Shown: piece by piece, positions 1 through 9,374 of the stretch
Position numbering within the stretch: the stretch's first letter is position 1
Layout of the letters: each line of letters opens with the position of its first letter
From: Klebsiella aerogenes KCTC 2190
Lineage (GTDB): Bacteria > Pseudomonadota > Gammaproteobacteria > Enterobacterales > Enterobacteriaceae
Direction: 5' to 3'
Assembly (NCBI RefSeq): GCF_000215745.1
Contig: NC_015663.1
Span: 2,480,001 to 2,544,000 of the forward strand
Length of the DNA: 64,000 bases
Notes under the pieces: generated by a model
The model's input: only the letters and a program-made list of their open reading frames with translations
The model's database searches: none
What the model was told of the DNA's origin: nothing
Position numbers and translations under genes: made by a program

Positions 1-571
1 CAGCTGGAGCAGCAAGGCGTTTGCCCGCAAAGTGGCCTATCTGCCGCAGCAACTGCCGGCGGCGGAAGGGGTGACGGTGCGCGAACTGGTGGCGATTGGT
101 CGCTATCCGTGGCACGGCGCGCTGGGGCGCTTCGGCGCGGCGGATCGCGAAAAAGTAGAAGAGGCCATTGCGCTGGTGGGGCTGAAACCGCTGGCGCATC
201 GGCTGGTGGACAGTCTTTCCGGCGGCGAACGCCAGCGTGCGTGGATCGCCATGCTGGTGGCGCAGGATAGCCGCTGTTTGCTGCTCGATGAACCGACGTC
301 GGCGCTGGATATCGCCCATCAGGTCGATGTGCTGGCGCTGGTGCATCGTCTCAGCCAGCAGCGTGGTCTGACGGTGATCGCGGTCCTGCACGATATTAAT
401 ATGGCCGCCCGCTATTGCGATTATCTGGTCGCGCTGCGCGGCGGCGAAATGATCGCCCAGGGGACGCCCGCGGAGCTGATGCGCAGCGAAACGCTGGAGC
501 AAATCTACGGCATCCCGATGGGGATCCTGCCGCACCCGGCGGGCGCAGCGCCGGTAAGTTTTGTCTATTGA
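1..571 (+). CDS. fhuC: Ferrichrome ABC transporter ATP-binding protein FhuC (5' partial)
   Basis: ATPase of the hydroxamate-siderophore importer, acting on the cytoplasmic face of the inner membrane with FhuB and FhuD. The reading frame is open from base 2, so the N-terminus with the Walker A loop lies outside the window. About 189 of the roughly 265 residues usual for the family are visible. Seen are the ABC signature LSGGERQ, the Walker B segment CLLLDEP, the D-loop SALD and the switch histidine in VLHD. The residues match E. coli FhuC almost one for one. The stop overlaps the fhuD start by one base (TGATG), which implies translational coupling. The GTG at base 32 is internal, not the true start. 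Confidence 0.96.
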   Translation, partial: SWSSKAFARKVAYLPQQLPAAEGVTVRELVAIGRYPWHGALGRFGAADREKVEEAIALVGLKPLAHRLVDSLSGGERQRAWIAMLVAQDSRCLLLDEPTSALDIAHQVDVLALVHRLSQQRGLTVIAVLHDINMAARYCDYLVALRGGEMIAQGTPAELMRSETLEQIYGIPMGILPHPAGAAPVSFVY

Positions 572-1461
572 TGGAAAATTCGAACTTCTTCTCACGTCGA
601 CGCCTGTTGACGGCAATGGCGCTGTCGCCGCTGCTGTGGCAGATGCGCGGCGCGCAGGCGGCGAACGTTGACCCGCAGCGCGTCGTCGCGCTGGAGTGGC
701 TGCCGGCCGAACTGCTGCTGGCGCTCGGCGTTACGCCCTACGGCGTGGCCGACATTCCCAACTATAACCTGTGGGTGAATGAACCGGCGTTGCCCGCCTC
801 GGTGATAGATGTCGGCCTGCGCACTGAACCCAATCTTGAGTTGCTGACACAGATGAAACCGTCGTTTATCGTCTGGTCAGCAGGCTATGGCCCGTCGCCG
901 GAAAAGCTGGCGCGTATCGCGCCCGGTCGCGGTTTCACCTTCAGCGACGGCAAACGGCCGCTGGCGATGGCCCAGCGTTCGCTGCGGGAAATGGCCGACC
1001 TGCTGGGTAAGCAACAGCAGGCGAAGCGCCATCTGGCGGAGTTCGACGCGTTGATGGAAAGCCTGCGTCCACGATTTGTCGACCGTGACGATCGTCCGCT
1101 GCTGATGATTTCGCTACTTGATGCTCGCCATGTACTGGTATTCGGCGAGAACTGCCTGTTCCAGGAAGTGCTCGATCGCTTTGGCATCAAAAACGCCTGG
1201 CACGGCGAAGCGGCATTCTGGGGCAGTATCACCGTAGGCATCGATCGGCTGGCGGAATTTAAAGAGGCCGATGTTATCTGTTTCGATCATGGCAACGATC
1301 GGGAGATGGCCCAACTGATGGCGACCCCGCTGTGGCAGGCGATGCCTTTCGTGCGTGCGGGGCGTTTCCAGCGTCTTCCGGCGGTGTGGTTCTATGGCGC
1401 GACGCTGTCGGCGATGCATTTCGCCCGCGTACTGGCCGATGCGCAGGGGAGGGCAGTATGA
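571..1461 (+). CDS. fhuD: Ferrichrome-binding periplasmic protein FhuD
   Basis: Periplasmic binding protein that passes ferric hydroxamate siderophores from FhuA to FhuB. The predicted protein has 296 residues, the E. coli length. The N-terminus carries a twin-arginine signal (SRRRLL at residues 8-13), then a hydrophobic stretch and a likely cleavage site after AQA, so export is probably by Tat. The start ATG was chosen because it overlaps the fhuC stop and gives the family length; the longer upstream extension in this frame runs through fhuC. The stop overlaps the fhuB start (ATGA). The lobes joined by a long helix are family knowledge, not visible here. Confidence 0.96.
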   Translation: MENSNFFSRRRLLTAMALSPLLWQMRGAQAANVDPQRVVALEWLPAELLLALGVTPYGVADIPNYNLWVNEPALPASVIDVGLRTEPNLELLTQMKPSFIVWSAGYGPSPEKLARIAPGRGFTFSDGKRPLAMAQRSLREMADLLGKQQQAKRHLAEFDALMESLRPRFVDRDDRPLLMISLLDARHVLVFGENCLFQEVLDRFGIKNAWHGEAAFWGSITVGIDRLAEFKEADVICFDHGNDREMAQLMATPLWQAMPFVRAGRFQRLPAVWFYGATLSAMHFARVLADAQGRAV

Positions 1462-3446
1462 ACGCGCGTTTCTCGCCGTTAGCTATGATCCTGCTGGCCG
1501 TACTGCTGGTTGCCGCTTTCGCGCTGAGCATCGTCAACCTTCAGGTGGCTTTACCTTACGCGCAGTGGCATCAGGCGCTGTGGCAGCCGGATAGCGATAA
1601 TATCGCCCAGATGCTGTTCCATTACAGCCTGCTGCCGAGGCTGGCTGTATCGCTGCTGGTCGGCGCCGGGCTGGGACTCGTTGGCGTACTGTTCCAGCAG
1701 GTACTGCGTAACCCGCTGGCGGAGCCGACCACGCTCGGCGTCGCCACCGGCGCGCAGCTCGGAATGACGGTGACGACGCTATGGGCGATCCCCGGCGTGC
1801 TGGCGTCGCAGTTTGCCGCGCTGGCTGGCGCTTGCCTGGTCGGCGCGCTGGTGTTCGGCGTCTCGTGGGGCAAACGTCTATCGCCGGTGACGCTGATTCT
1901 GGCCGGTCTGGTGGTGAGTCTCTATTGCGGCGCGGTCAATCAACTGATGGTGATTTTCCATCACGACCAGCTGCAAAGCATGTTCCTGTGGAGTACCGGT
2001 ACGCTGACGCAGACCGACTGGAGCGTGGCGCAGCGCCTGTGGCCGCAGCTGCTTGGCGGCGCGATGTTGACGCTGCTGTTGTTACGCCCGTTAACGTTGA
2101 TGGGGCTGGATGATGGCGTGGCGCGGAATCTCGGGCTGGCGCTCTCTCTGGCGCGCCTTGGCGTCTTGACCCTGGCGATAGTAATAAGCGCGCTGCTGGT
2201 CAACGCGGTCGGTATTATCGGCTTTATCGGTCTGTTCGCGCCGCTACTGGCGAAAATGCTCGGCGCCCGCCGCCTGCTATCGCGGCTGGTGCTGGCGGCG
2301 CTGCTTGGCGCGCTGATCCTGTGGCTTTCCGACCAAATTATTCTCTGGCTCAGCCGGATATGGCGAGAAGTGTCTACCGGGTCAGTCACCGCGCTGATTG
2401 GCGCGCCTTTATTACTGTGGCTGCTGCCGCGGCTGCGGCTGCGTAGCATCAGCGCGCCGGTGATGAATGGCGGCGATAAAGCGCTGATTGAGCGCCGCAA
2501 CGTGCAGTGGTTCGCGCTGGGCGGACTGGCGCTGATGTTGTTGGCGGTAACCGCCGCGCTGACCTTTGGCCGTGATGCGCAGGGGTGGCAATGGGCCAGC
2601 GGCGATCTGCTGGAGCAATTGATGCCCTGGCGCTGGCCGCGGGTATTCTCGGCGCTGTTTGCCGGGGTGATGCTGGCCGTCGCGGGTTGTATTATTCAAC
2701 GCCTGACCGGTAACCCGATGGCCAGCCCGGAAGTGCTGGGTATCAGCTCCGGCGCGGCGTTCGGCGTGGTGTTGATGCTGTTCTTCGTGCCGGGCAACGC
2801 TTTTGTCTGGCTGCTGCCAGCCGGCAGTCTTGGCGCGGCGGCGACGCTGCTGGTCATCCTGGTCGCCGCCGGGCGCGGCGGATTCTCGCCGCACCGGATG
2901 CTGCTGGCGGGGATGGCGCTAAGTACCGCCTTCACCATGCTATTGATGATGCTACAGGCCAGCGGCGATCCGCGAATGGCGCAGATCCTGACATGGATGT
3001 CCGGTTCGACTTATAGTGCGACGCCTGAGATGGTGCTGCGTAGCGGCGTGGTAATGCTGGCGCTATTGGCGCTGGCGCCGCTCTGTCGCCGCTGGCTGAC
3101 CATCCTGCCGCTCGGCGGCGAGGCGGCGCGAGCGGTAGGGATGGCATTGACGCCATCGCGTATTGGGTTGCTGCTGCTGGCGGCGAGCCTGACGGCAACG
3201 GCGACGCTAACCATTGGGCCGTTAAGTTTTGTTGGCCTGATGGCGCCGCACATTGCGAGGATGATGGGCTTTCGCCGGACGATGCCGCATATGGTCATTT
3301 CCGGGCTGATTGGCGGGATGCTGCTGGTGTTCGCCGACTGGTGCGGGCGAATGATCATGTTCCCCTACCAAATCCCGGCAGGGCTGTTATCGACGTTTAT
3401 CGGCGCGCCGTATTTTATCTATTTATTAAGAAAGCAGAGCCGCTAA
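1458..3446 (+). CDS. fhuB: Ferrichrome ABC transporter permease FhuB
   Basis: Inner-membrane permease of the ferric hydroxamate importer. It has 662 residues (E. coli 660) and is the fused double-length type: two homologous permease halves in one chain, each rich in hydrophobic helices. The halves carry parallel motifs, RNPLAEPTTLGV near residue 85 and GNPMASPEVLGI near residue 420, followed in each by the coupling region that contacts FhuC. The ATG overlaps the fhuD stop by four bases. It is the last gene of the fhu operon; a BIME array follows at once and probably shields the mRNA 3' end. Confidence 0.95.
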   Translation: MNARFSPLAMILLAVLLVAAFALSIVNLQVALPYAQWHQALWQPDSDNIAQMLFHYSLLPRLAVSLLVGAGLGLVGVLFQQVLRNPLAEPTTLGVATGAQLGMTVTTLWAIPGVLASQFAALAGACLVGALVFGVSWGKRLSPVTLILAGLVVSLYCGAVNQLMVIFHHDQLQSMFLWSTGTLTQTDWSVAQRLWPQLLGGAMLTLLLLRPLTLMGLDDGVARNLGLALSLARLGVLTLAIVISALLVNAVGIIGFIGLFAPLLAKMLGARRLLSRLVLAALLGALILWLSDQIILWLSRIWREVSTGSVTALIGAPLLLWLLPRLRLRSISAPVMNGGDKALIERRNVQWFALGGLALMLLAVTAALTFGRDAQGWQWASGDLLEQLMPWRWPRVFSALFAGVMLAVAGCIIQRLTGNPMASPEVLGISSGAAFGVVLMLFFVPGNAFVWLLPAGSLGAAATLLVILVAAGRGGFSPHRMLLAGMALSTAFTMLLMMLQASGDPRMAQILTWMSGSTYSATPEMVLRSGVVMLALLALAPLCRRWLTILPLGGEAARAVGMALTPSRIGLLLLAASLTATATLTIGPLSFVGLMAPHIARMMGFRRTMPHMVISGLIGGMLLVFADWCGRMIMFPYQIPAGLLSTFIGAPYFIYLLRKQSR

Positions 3447-3467
3447 CGATCCCGATGGCCTCAACAT

Positions 3468-3728
3468 CCCCGGTAGCGCTAGCGCTTACCGGGGCTACAG
3501 CGTTGTGCGATTTGGTAGCCCGGACAAGGCGCAATGCGCCGCCTCCGGGAAAATCCCCGGTGGCGCTAGTGCTTACCGGGGCTACAGCGCTGTGCGATTT
3601 GGTAGCCCGGATAAGGCGCAATGCGCCGCCTCCGGGAAAATCCCCGGTGGCGCTAGTGCTTACCGGGGCTACAGCGCTGTGCGATTTGGTAGCCCGGATA
3701 AGGCGCAATGCGCCGCCTCCGGGAAAAT
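3468..3728. repeat. Three tandem 87-bp REP/BIME units
   Basis: Three head-to-tail units start at 3468, 3555 and 3642, each exactly 87 bp. Copies 2 and 3 are identical and copy 1 differs from them at four positions. Each unit holds two different imperfect palindromes: one opens with CCCCGGT and closes with ACCGGGG, the other lies between TAGCCCGG and CTCCGGG around GGCGC-AAT-GCGCC. This is the mosaic REP (BIME) arrangement found between enterobacterial genes. The array fills most of the 309-bp gap between the convergent genes fhuB and hemL, where such elements commonly act as 3' mRNA stabilisers, terminators or gyrase/IHF sites. Which role applies here is not shown by the sequence. Confidence 0.9.
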
Positions 3729-3755
3729 CCCTGCGCCACCAGGCATTCAAGTACC

Positions 3756-5036
3756 TTACAGTTTGGCAAACATCCGACGCGCGGCATCGATAGTGTTGTT
3801 GATATCCGCTTCGCTATGGGCGATGGACATAAAGCCGGCTTCAAACGCCGACGGGGCGAGGTAAACCCCTTCTTCCAGCATCAGGTGGAAGAAACGCTTG
3901 AAACGTTCAACATCGCACTTCACCACATCCTGATAGCAGGTGACGGTTTCGGCTTCGGTAAAGAAGATGCCGAACATGCCGCCGACATTATTCACCACCA
4001 GCGGGATCCCGGTTTCGCGCGCCGCGTTCAGCAGGCCATCCGCCAGTTGATTGGTCAGCTCGGTCAGGGTTTCATGCACGCCCGGCTGCGCCACTTCGCT
4101 TAAGCAGGCGAAGCCTGCGGCCATGGCGATAGGGTTGCCTGACAGCGTACCGGCCTGGTATACCGGACCGGTCGGCGCCAGCGCGTCCATGACCTCGCGG
4201 CGACCGCCGAAAGCGCCCACCGGCATACCGCCGCCGATGATTTTACCCAGACAGGTCAGATCCGGCTCCACGCCGTAATAAGATTGGGCGCCCGCCAGCG
4301 CGACGCGGAAGCCGGTCATCACTTCGTCAATTATCAGCAACGCGCCAAACTCGTCGCACAGCGCGCGCAGGCCCGGCAGGAACTCCGGCTGCGGCGGAAT
4401 GCAGTTCATATTGCCGGCCACCGGTTCGACGATGATACAGGCGATATCCTGCGGATATTGTTCAAACGCCGCGCGTACCGAGGCAAGATCGTTATAGGTA
4501 CAGGTCAGAGTATGCTTAGCGAAATCCGCCGGTACGCCCGGCGAGTTCGGCTGGCCGAGAGTCAGTGCGCCGGAGCCGGCTTTCACCAGCAGGCAGTCGG
4601 CGTGACCGTGGTAGCATCCTTCGAACTTGATGATTTTGTCGCGGCCGGTGAAGCCGCGCGCCAGGCGAATGGCGCTCATGGTGGCTTCGGTGCCGGAGTT
4701 TACCATGCGCACCATATCCATGGTCGGCACCAGTTCAGTAACCAGTTCCGCCATTTTGACTTCCATTTCGGTTGGCGCGCCGAAGCTTAACCCGCGCTCT
4801 GCCGCTTCAATCACGGCGTTACGAATGGCCGGATGGTTGTGACCCAGCACCATTGGGCCCCAGGAACCGACATAATCGATATAAGCTTTACCATCGACAT
4901 CGTACAGGTAGGCGCCATCCGCACGTTCAATAAACAGCGGGGTGCCGCCGACGCCAGTAAAGGCGCGGACCGGCGAGTTGACGCCGCCGGGGATAAGTTC
5001 GCGGGCGGCGTTATACAGATTTTCAGATTTGCTCAT
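3756..5036 (-). CDS. hemL: Glutamate-1-semialdehyde 2,1-aminomutase HemL
   Basis: PLP enzyme of the C5 haem pathway that converts glutamate-1-semialdehyde to 5-aminolevulinate in the cytoplasm. It has 426 residues, the E. coli length. The PLP-binding lysine lies in [17 protein letters not shown] near residue 265, preceded by the DEVMTGFR segment that contacts the cofactor. Fold-type I aminotransferase features are present along the chain (for example [13 protein letters not shown] near residue 57). It is convergent with fhuB and divergent from clcA. No riboswitch or obvious operator was seen in the 107 bases before its start. Confidence 0.97.
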   Translation of the reverse strand: MSKSENLYNAARELIPGGVNSPVRAFTGVGGTPLFIERADGAYLYDVDGKAYIDYVGSWGPMVLGHNHPAIRNAVIEAAERGLSFGAPTEMEVKMAELVTELVPTMDMVRMVNSGTEATMSAIRLARGFTGRDKIIKFEGCYHGHADCLLVKAGSGALTLGQPNSPGVPADFAKHTLTCTYNDLASVRAAFEQYPQDIACIIVEPVAGNMNCIPPQPEFLPGLRALCDEFGALLIIDEVMTGFRVALAGAQSYYGVEPDLTCLGKIIGGGMPVGAFGGRREVMDALAPTGPVYQAGTLSGNPIAMAAGFACLSEVAQPGVHETLTELTNQLADGLLNAARETGIPLVVNNVGGMFGIFFTEAETVTCYQDVVKCDVERFKRFFHLMLEEGVYLAPSAFEAGFMSIAHSEADINNTIDAARRMFAKL

Positions 5037-5215
5037 GGCCAGGATCCTGGTTCGTGAATAAAGTTATCGGGCTATTCTAAGTTATTCCATGAAGGTTATG
5101 AAAGTTTTGCCCAATTGAAACATTAAGCGGACGAAACAATTTTTTGGCGACGCGCGGCGCGGAGGCGGCTAGAATGCCTCTCTTCTCATTTGTATTACCA
5201 ATAAATGATAATGGC

Positions 5216-6634
5216 ATGAAAGCAGAAACTCCCTCTTTTGAAGCACATCAGTTTGTTCGCGTGCGCCGTAGCGATGCGGTCCGCCGTTTGATTCAACGCG
5301 ACAAAACGCCGCTGGCGGTATTGTTGATGGCGGCGGTGGTCGGCACGCTGGCCGGGCTGGTGGGCGTGGCGTTTGAAAAGAGCGTGAACTGGGTGCAGAA
5401 CCAGCGAATTGGCGCCCTGGTGCAGGTGGCGGACCACTGGTACCTCGTCTGGCCGCTGGCCTTCATTCTGTCGGGGCTGCTGGCGATGGTTGGCTATTTT
5501 CTGGTGCGCCGCTTTGCGCCGGAGGCCGGCGGTTCCGGGATCCCGGAAATCGAAGGCGCGCTGGAAGAGTTGCGTCCGGTACGCTGGTGGCGCGTGCTAC
5601 CGGTAAAATTCATCGGTGGTATGGGGACGCTGGGCGCCGGGATGGTGCTGGGGCGCGAAGGGCCGATGGTGCAGCTTGGCGGCAATATCGGGCGTATGGT
5701 GGTGGATGTGTTTCGTCTGCGCAGCCCGGAAGCGCGGCACACGCTGTTGGCCACCGGCGCGGCATCAGGCCTCTCCGCGGCCTTCAACGCGCCGCTGGCG
5801 GGCATCCTTTTTATCATCGAAGAGATGCGCCCGCAGTTCCGCTACAATCTGATTTCGATTAAAGCCGTGTTTACCGGCGTGATCATGTCGAGCATCGTGT
5901 TTCGTATTTTTAACGGCGAAGGGGCGATTATCGAAGTCGGCAAGTTAAGCAATGCGCCGGTGAATACCCTGTGGCTGTATCTGGTGCTGGGCATGATCTT
6001 TGGCTGTTTCGGGCCATTGTTTAATGCTCTGGTGCTGCGGACGCAGGATATGTTCCAGCGCTTCCACGGCGGCAATATCAAAAAATGGGTGTTGATTGGC
6101 GGGCTTATCGGCGGCCTTTGCGGCCTGCTGGGTCTGATGCAGCCAACGGCGGTAGGCGGCGGTTTTAACCTTATCCCCATCGCCGCTGCCGGTAACTTCT
6201 CGGTTGGGCTGCTGCTGTTCATCTTTATTGCTCGCGTCATTACCACGCTGCTGTGCTTCTCTTCCGGCGCGCCGGGAGGGATTTTCGCCCCGATGCTGGC
6301 GCTGGGGACGCTGCTGGGAACGGCATTCGGCATGGCTGCCATCCCGCTGTTTCCCTCCTATCATCTGGATGCCGGTACCTTCGCTATCGCCGGGATGGGG
6401 GCGTTGCTGGCGGCTTCGGTACGCGCGCCACTCACCGGAATTGTGCTGGTGCTGGAGATGACCGATAACTATCAGCTCATTTTGCCAATGATTATTACCT
6501 GCCTTGGGGCAACACTATTGGCGCAGTTCCTCGGAGGTAAGCCTTTGTATTCGACCATTCTGCAGCGTACCCTGGCGAAACAGAAGGCCGAAGAGGCGGC
6601 GAAAGCGCAGCAGGTACCCCGGGAGAATACTTGA
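5216..6634 (+). CDS. clcA: H+/Cl- exchange transporter ClcA
   Basis: Inner-membrane two-chloride/one-proton antiporter that supports extreme acid resistance. It has 472 residues from the ATG at 5216 (E. coli 473). Functional residues fall at the expected numbers: Ser107 in GSGIP, gating Glu148 in GREGP and internal proton Glu203 in IEEM; the conserved tyrosine sits in GGKPLY near the C-terminus. The 5216 start was preferred over a TTG at 5144 because the encoded MKAETPS start aligns with the E. coli N-terminus. A -10-like TAGAAT lies at 5170-5175, but no well-spaced -35 was found. Confidence 0.95.
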   Translation: MKAETPSFEAHQFVRVRRSDAVRRLIQRDKTPLAVLLMAAVVGTLAGLVGVAFEKSVNWVQNQRIGALVQVADHWYLVWPLAFILSGLLAMVGYFLVRRFAPEAGGSGIPEIEGALEELRPVRWWRVLPVKFIGGMGTLGAGMVLGREGPMVQLGGNIGRMVVDVFRLRSPEARHTLLATGAASGLSAAFNAPLAGILFIIEEMRPQFRYNLISIKAVFTGVIMSSIVFRIFNGEGAIIEVGKLSNAPVNTLWLYLVLGMIFGCFGPLFNALVLRTQDMFQRFHGGNIKKWVLIGGLIGGLCGLLGLMQPTAVGGGFNLIPIAAAGNFSVGLLLFIFIARVITTLLCFSSGAPGGIFAPMLALGTLLGTAFGMAAIPLFPSYHLDAGTFAIAGMGALLAASVRAPLTGIVLVLEMTDNYQLILPMIITCLGATLLAQFLGGKPLYSTILQRTLAKQKAEEAAKAQQVPRENT

Positions 6635-6715
6635 ACGATTTACCAGGGTATTAGATAATGGCTCAAAAGGTCCGGTTATTCTTTAATCGGCCGGAAGTAT
6701 CAATGGGAGCAAAAA

Positions 6716-7060
6716 ATGAGTGATGACGTAGCGTTGCCGCTGGAATTTACCGAAGCCGCAGCGAATAAAGTAAAACATCTGATTGCGGATGAAGATAATC
6801 CGAACCTGAAACTGCGCGTGTACATCACCGGCGGCGGTTGCAGCGGTTTCCAGTATGGCTTCACCTTTGACGATCAGATCAACGAAGGCGATATGACCAT
6901 CGAGAAACAGGGCGTCGGCCTGGTGGTTGACCCGATGAGCCTGCAGTATCTGGTTGGCGGCGCCGTCGACTATACCGAAGGCCTGGAAGGTTCACGTTTC
7001 ATCGTGACTAACCCGAACGCGAAAAGCACCTGCGGCTGCGGCTCCTCGTTCAGCGTTTAA
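6716..7060 (+). CDS. erpA: A-type iron-sulfur carrier ErpA
   Basis: Small cytoplasmic Fe-S insertion protein; in E. coli it is needed to mature the isoprenoid enzymes IspG and IspH. It has 114 residues, the E. coli length, and is nearly identical to it. The three cluster-ligand cysteines of the A-type family are present: one in GGGCSGFQ (residue 42) and the CGCG pair near the C-terminus (106 and 108). The gene stands alone on the plus strand 81 bases after clcA and is closed by a strong terminator shared with the convergent yadS. Confidence 0.97.
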   Translation: MSDDVALPLEFTEAAANKVKHLIADEDNPNLKLRVYITGGGCSGFQYGFTFDDQINEGDMTIEKQGVGLVVDPMSLQYLVGGAVDYTEGLEGSRFIVTNPNAKSTCGCGSSFSV

Positions 7061-7106
7061 CGCAAGCGAATCCAGCTCTCTCCCACAAAGAGAGCGGCAA
7101 ACACGA

Positions 7107-7137
7107 AAAACGGTAACCATCAGGTTACCGTTTTGCT
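7107..7137. terminator. Bidirectional intrinsic terminator between erpA and yadS
   Basis: A perfect 12-bp stem (AAAACGGTAACC paired with GGTTACCGTTTT) has a four-base ATCA loop. The T-run on the plus strand and the A-run on its left side make it usable from both directions. It separates erpA from the convergent yadS. Confidence 0.88.
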
Positions 7138-7138
7138 T

Positions 7139-7765
7139 TTATGACCGTCCGTTATCATCTAACGCAAAGGTCGGTAGCTTCAGGTGCCAGCGAATCGCCG
7201 CCAGGCGTATTACCAGCGTCACCATCATGCCTAACATCGCCGAGTTTTCCAGCGACAGTTGAAAGGTATAGTGTGCCGTCGCGTGTACGATACCGCCGAC
7301 AATGCAGGCGGTGGCGTAGATTTCGGTGCGCAGAATCATCGGAACTTCTCGCGCCAGTACGTCGCGGATAATCCCGCCTCCGACGCCGGTGACCACGCCC
7401 ATGCAGATAGCTACCAGCGGGCCGGTATGGGCAATAAAGGCTTTATTCACGCCGATGCCGACAAACACCGCCAGGCCGACGGCATCCAGCACCGGCAGTA
7501 CCCATTTCGGCATGCGCCGCGGCTGGCGGACCAGTAGAATCGTTAACATACTGGTGACCATCGCTACCACCAGATCGGTCGGATCCTTTACCCAGAACAC
7601 CGGGCCATTGGCCAGCGCCATATCGCGGATAGTCCCGCCGCCCACGGCGGTAACCACGCCTAATACCAGCACCCCGAAAGGGTCCATGCGTAATTTTCCT
7701 GCCAGCAATACGCCGGAGATAGCAAATACGGCTGTGCCAATAATATCCAGCCAATAGACAAGCAT
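7139..7765 (-). CDS. yadS: TRIC-family inner-membrane protein YadS
   Basis: Small integral membrane protein with 208 residues (E. coli YadS about 207). It shows the family's internal duplication: two halves, each with a glycine-rich membrane segment followed by GGG-IRD (AVGGGTIRD near residue 40 and GVGGGIIRD near residue 126). The family (UPF0126) is related to trimeric intracellular cation channels, and bacterial relatives have been linked to glycine uptake; the substrate here is not evident. It follows btuF by 34 bases on the same strand, so co-transcription with mtn-btuF is likely. Family assignment is firm, function is not. Confidence 0.92.
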   Translation of the reverse strand: MLVYWLDIIGTAVFAISGVLLAGKLRMDPFGVLVLGVVTAVGGGTIRDMALANGPVFWVKDPTDLVVAMVTSMLTILLVRQPRRMPKWVLPVLDAVGLAVFVGIGVNKAFIAHTGPLVAICMGVVTGVGGGIIRDVLAREVPMILRTEIYATACIVGGIVHATAHYTFQLSLENSAMLGMMVTLVIRLAAIRWHLKLPTFALDDNGRS

Positions 7766-7799
7766 CGTCAGTTCCCGCTAAAAGCCTGCTGCCAGGCGG

Positions 7800-8600
7800 T
7801 TATTTTACCTGCTCAAGCGCAGTACAGAGTTGTTTTGCGGCAAGGATAATACGTGGGCCCGCGCGTTCAAACCAGTCGCTATGTAAGGCGATGAGCGAAA
7901 TTGTGAGCTGATTTTGCCAATAGCGGTCCACGGCGGGAATTTTATCAGGATCGCCGGTGATGACGATCGCCTGCGGATGCCGTGACAGCACCTGTTCGCG
8001 GCTGACCTGCGGCCAGGGAACGCGGCTGGCGGCAAAAATATTTTCCCCACCGCACAGGCTCAATACTTGATTCTGGATCGAGGCGCTGTTGCTGGTGAAC
8101 AGCGGGTTGGCGCCAAACTGCAGAAATACGCGTTTTTTCGGCGCGTTGGCATAGCGGGCTTTTAGCGCAAGGTAATCGTCTTGCATCTTCTGGGCAGCCT
8201 GACGAGCTGTTTCCGGCTGTGGGCTCCACGGCGCTAGCATCTGCAGAGCATGGATGATTTGCTCAATCGAACCGGTTTCAACCCAGATAACTTTGATTCC
8301 CAGCGAACTGAGCTGATTCACCTGGCGTTCGGCATTGCCGCCGCGCCATGCCAGCACCAGATCGGGCTTCAGAGCGACGATACGTTCAAGGTTCATTCCC
8401 TGCCAACTGGCGACTTGTTCGATTTTCGCCGCGGCGGGAGGGTAGTCGGAATAACTGCTGACGCCGACCGGCGTAATGCCGGCAGCAAAGGCCAATTCGG
8501 TGTTGGCCGGGGAGAGCGTCACCACCCGCGGCGCGGCGAAAAGCCACGCCGGGGCGAGTAACAGCAGGGCGGTTAACGCCTTCTGTAGCGACTTAGCCAC
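7800..8600 (-). CDS. btuF: Vitamin B12-binding periplasmic protein BtuF
   Basis: Periplasmic cobalamin-binding protein that delivers B12 to the BtuCD transporter. It has 266 residues, the E. coli length. The N-terminus is a Sec signal peptide (MAKSLQ, then a leucine/alanine-rich core, likely cleaved after LFA before APRVVTLSP). The body is a helical-backbone binding protein of the FhuD class. The start overlaps the 3' end of mtn by eight bases. No cobalamin riboswitch is seen before it, as expected because it is internal to the mtn operon. Confidence 0.95.
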   Translation of the reverse strand: MAKSLQKALTALLLLAPAWLFAAPRVVTLSPANTELAFAAGITPVGVSSYSDYPPAAAKIEQVASWQGMNLERIVALKPDLVLAWRGGNAERQVNQLSSLGIKVIWVETGSIEQIIHALQMLAPWSPQPETARQAAQKMQDDYLALKARYANAPKKRVFLQFGANPLFTSNSASIQNQVLSLCGGENIFAASRVPWPQVSREQVLSRHPQAIVITGDPDKIPAVDRYWQNQLTISLIALHSDWFERAGPRIILAAKQLCTALEQVK

Positions 8601-9291
8601 GCGCCAGGTTCTGCACCAGGTTTTCCACCATCAGGGTGGACTGCTTGGCGGCGACGGCGAGGAACTCGTCGAAGCTAAGATGCGACTGCTGGTCAGCGAC
8701 GTCAGAGATTGCGCGCACCACCACAAAGGGAATGCTGAAGTTATGGCAGACGTGGGCGATGGCGGTCGCTTCCATTTCTACGGCAACGGCCTGCGGGAAG
8801 TTGTGGCGGATTTTCGCCAGCCCTACCGAGCCGTTGATGAATGCGTCGCCGCTGACGATCAGCCCACGAACGGCGTTGAGATTCAGCGCCTTAATGCAGG
8901 TTTCCGCGGCGGCAATCAGTTTGTCATCAGCTTTGAAACCTGCCGGACAGCCAGGTAGTTGGCCGTATTCGTAGCCGAACGCGGTGACGTCGGCATCATG
9001 ATAACGCGCTTCGTCAGAGACCACGATGTCGCCGACTTTCAGCGTCGGCGCCAGACCGCCCGCGGAACCGGTATTGATAATCACATCCGGCTTGCAGCGC
9101 TCCAGCAACAGGGTGGCGCCCATGGCAGCTGCTACTTTACCAATGCCGGATTTCAGCAGAGCAACCTCGGTACCGTGAAGTTGGCCGGTATAGATTTCGC
9201 TACCGCCGATAGAGATAGTCTGGCGGTTCTCGATTTTGTCGCGCAGAAGGGTAACTTCTTCTTCCATGGCGCCAATAATGCCAATTTTCAT
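8593..9291 (-). CDS. mtn: 5'-methylthioadenosine/S-adenosylhomocysteine nucleosidase
   Basis: Cytoplasmic nucleosidase that removes adenine from methylthioadenosine, S-adenosylhomocysteine and 5'-deoxyadenosine. This recycles radical-SAM and methylation by-products and feeds autoinducer-2 synthesis. It has 232 residues as in E. coli. Glu12 lies in GAMEEEV; the substrate-binding and catalytic region is in [14 protein letters not shown] and the catalytic aspartate in [10 protein letters not shown] near residue 197. It is the first gene of a mtn-btuF-yadS unit and is divergent from dgt. Confidence 0.96.
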   Translation of the reverse strand: MKIGIIGAMEEEVTLLRDKIENRQTISIGGSEIYTGQLHGTEVALLKSGIGKVAAAMGATLLLERCKPDVIINTGSAGGLAPTLKVGDIVVSDEARYHDADVTAFGYEYGQLPGCPAGFKADDKLIAAAETCIKALNLNAVRGLIVSGDAFINGSVGLAKIRHNFPQAVAVEMEATAIAHVCHNFSIPFVVVRAISDVADQQSHLSFDEFLAVAAKQSTLMVENLVQNLARG

Positions 9292-9374
9292 AGATTTACT
9301 CGCGATGTGTCAGGATTAGCTGCATAGTCTATCATGCGCTTAAGGGGAAGCGTATTGCTCGCGCGGGAGAGGCT

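Noticed and set aside
3341..3864. Long open frames with 29-residue repeats on both strands
   Set aside because: They are the BIME array read in frame; 87 bases is 29 codons, so no stop arises. There is no ribosome site or homologous protein, and the frames overlap the ends of fhuB and hemL.
7800..9374. A cobalamin riboswitch for btuF
   Set aside because: No B12-box-like sequence was seen upstream; btuF is internal to the mtn operon and overlaps mtn.
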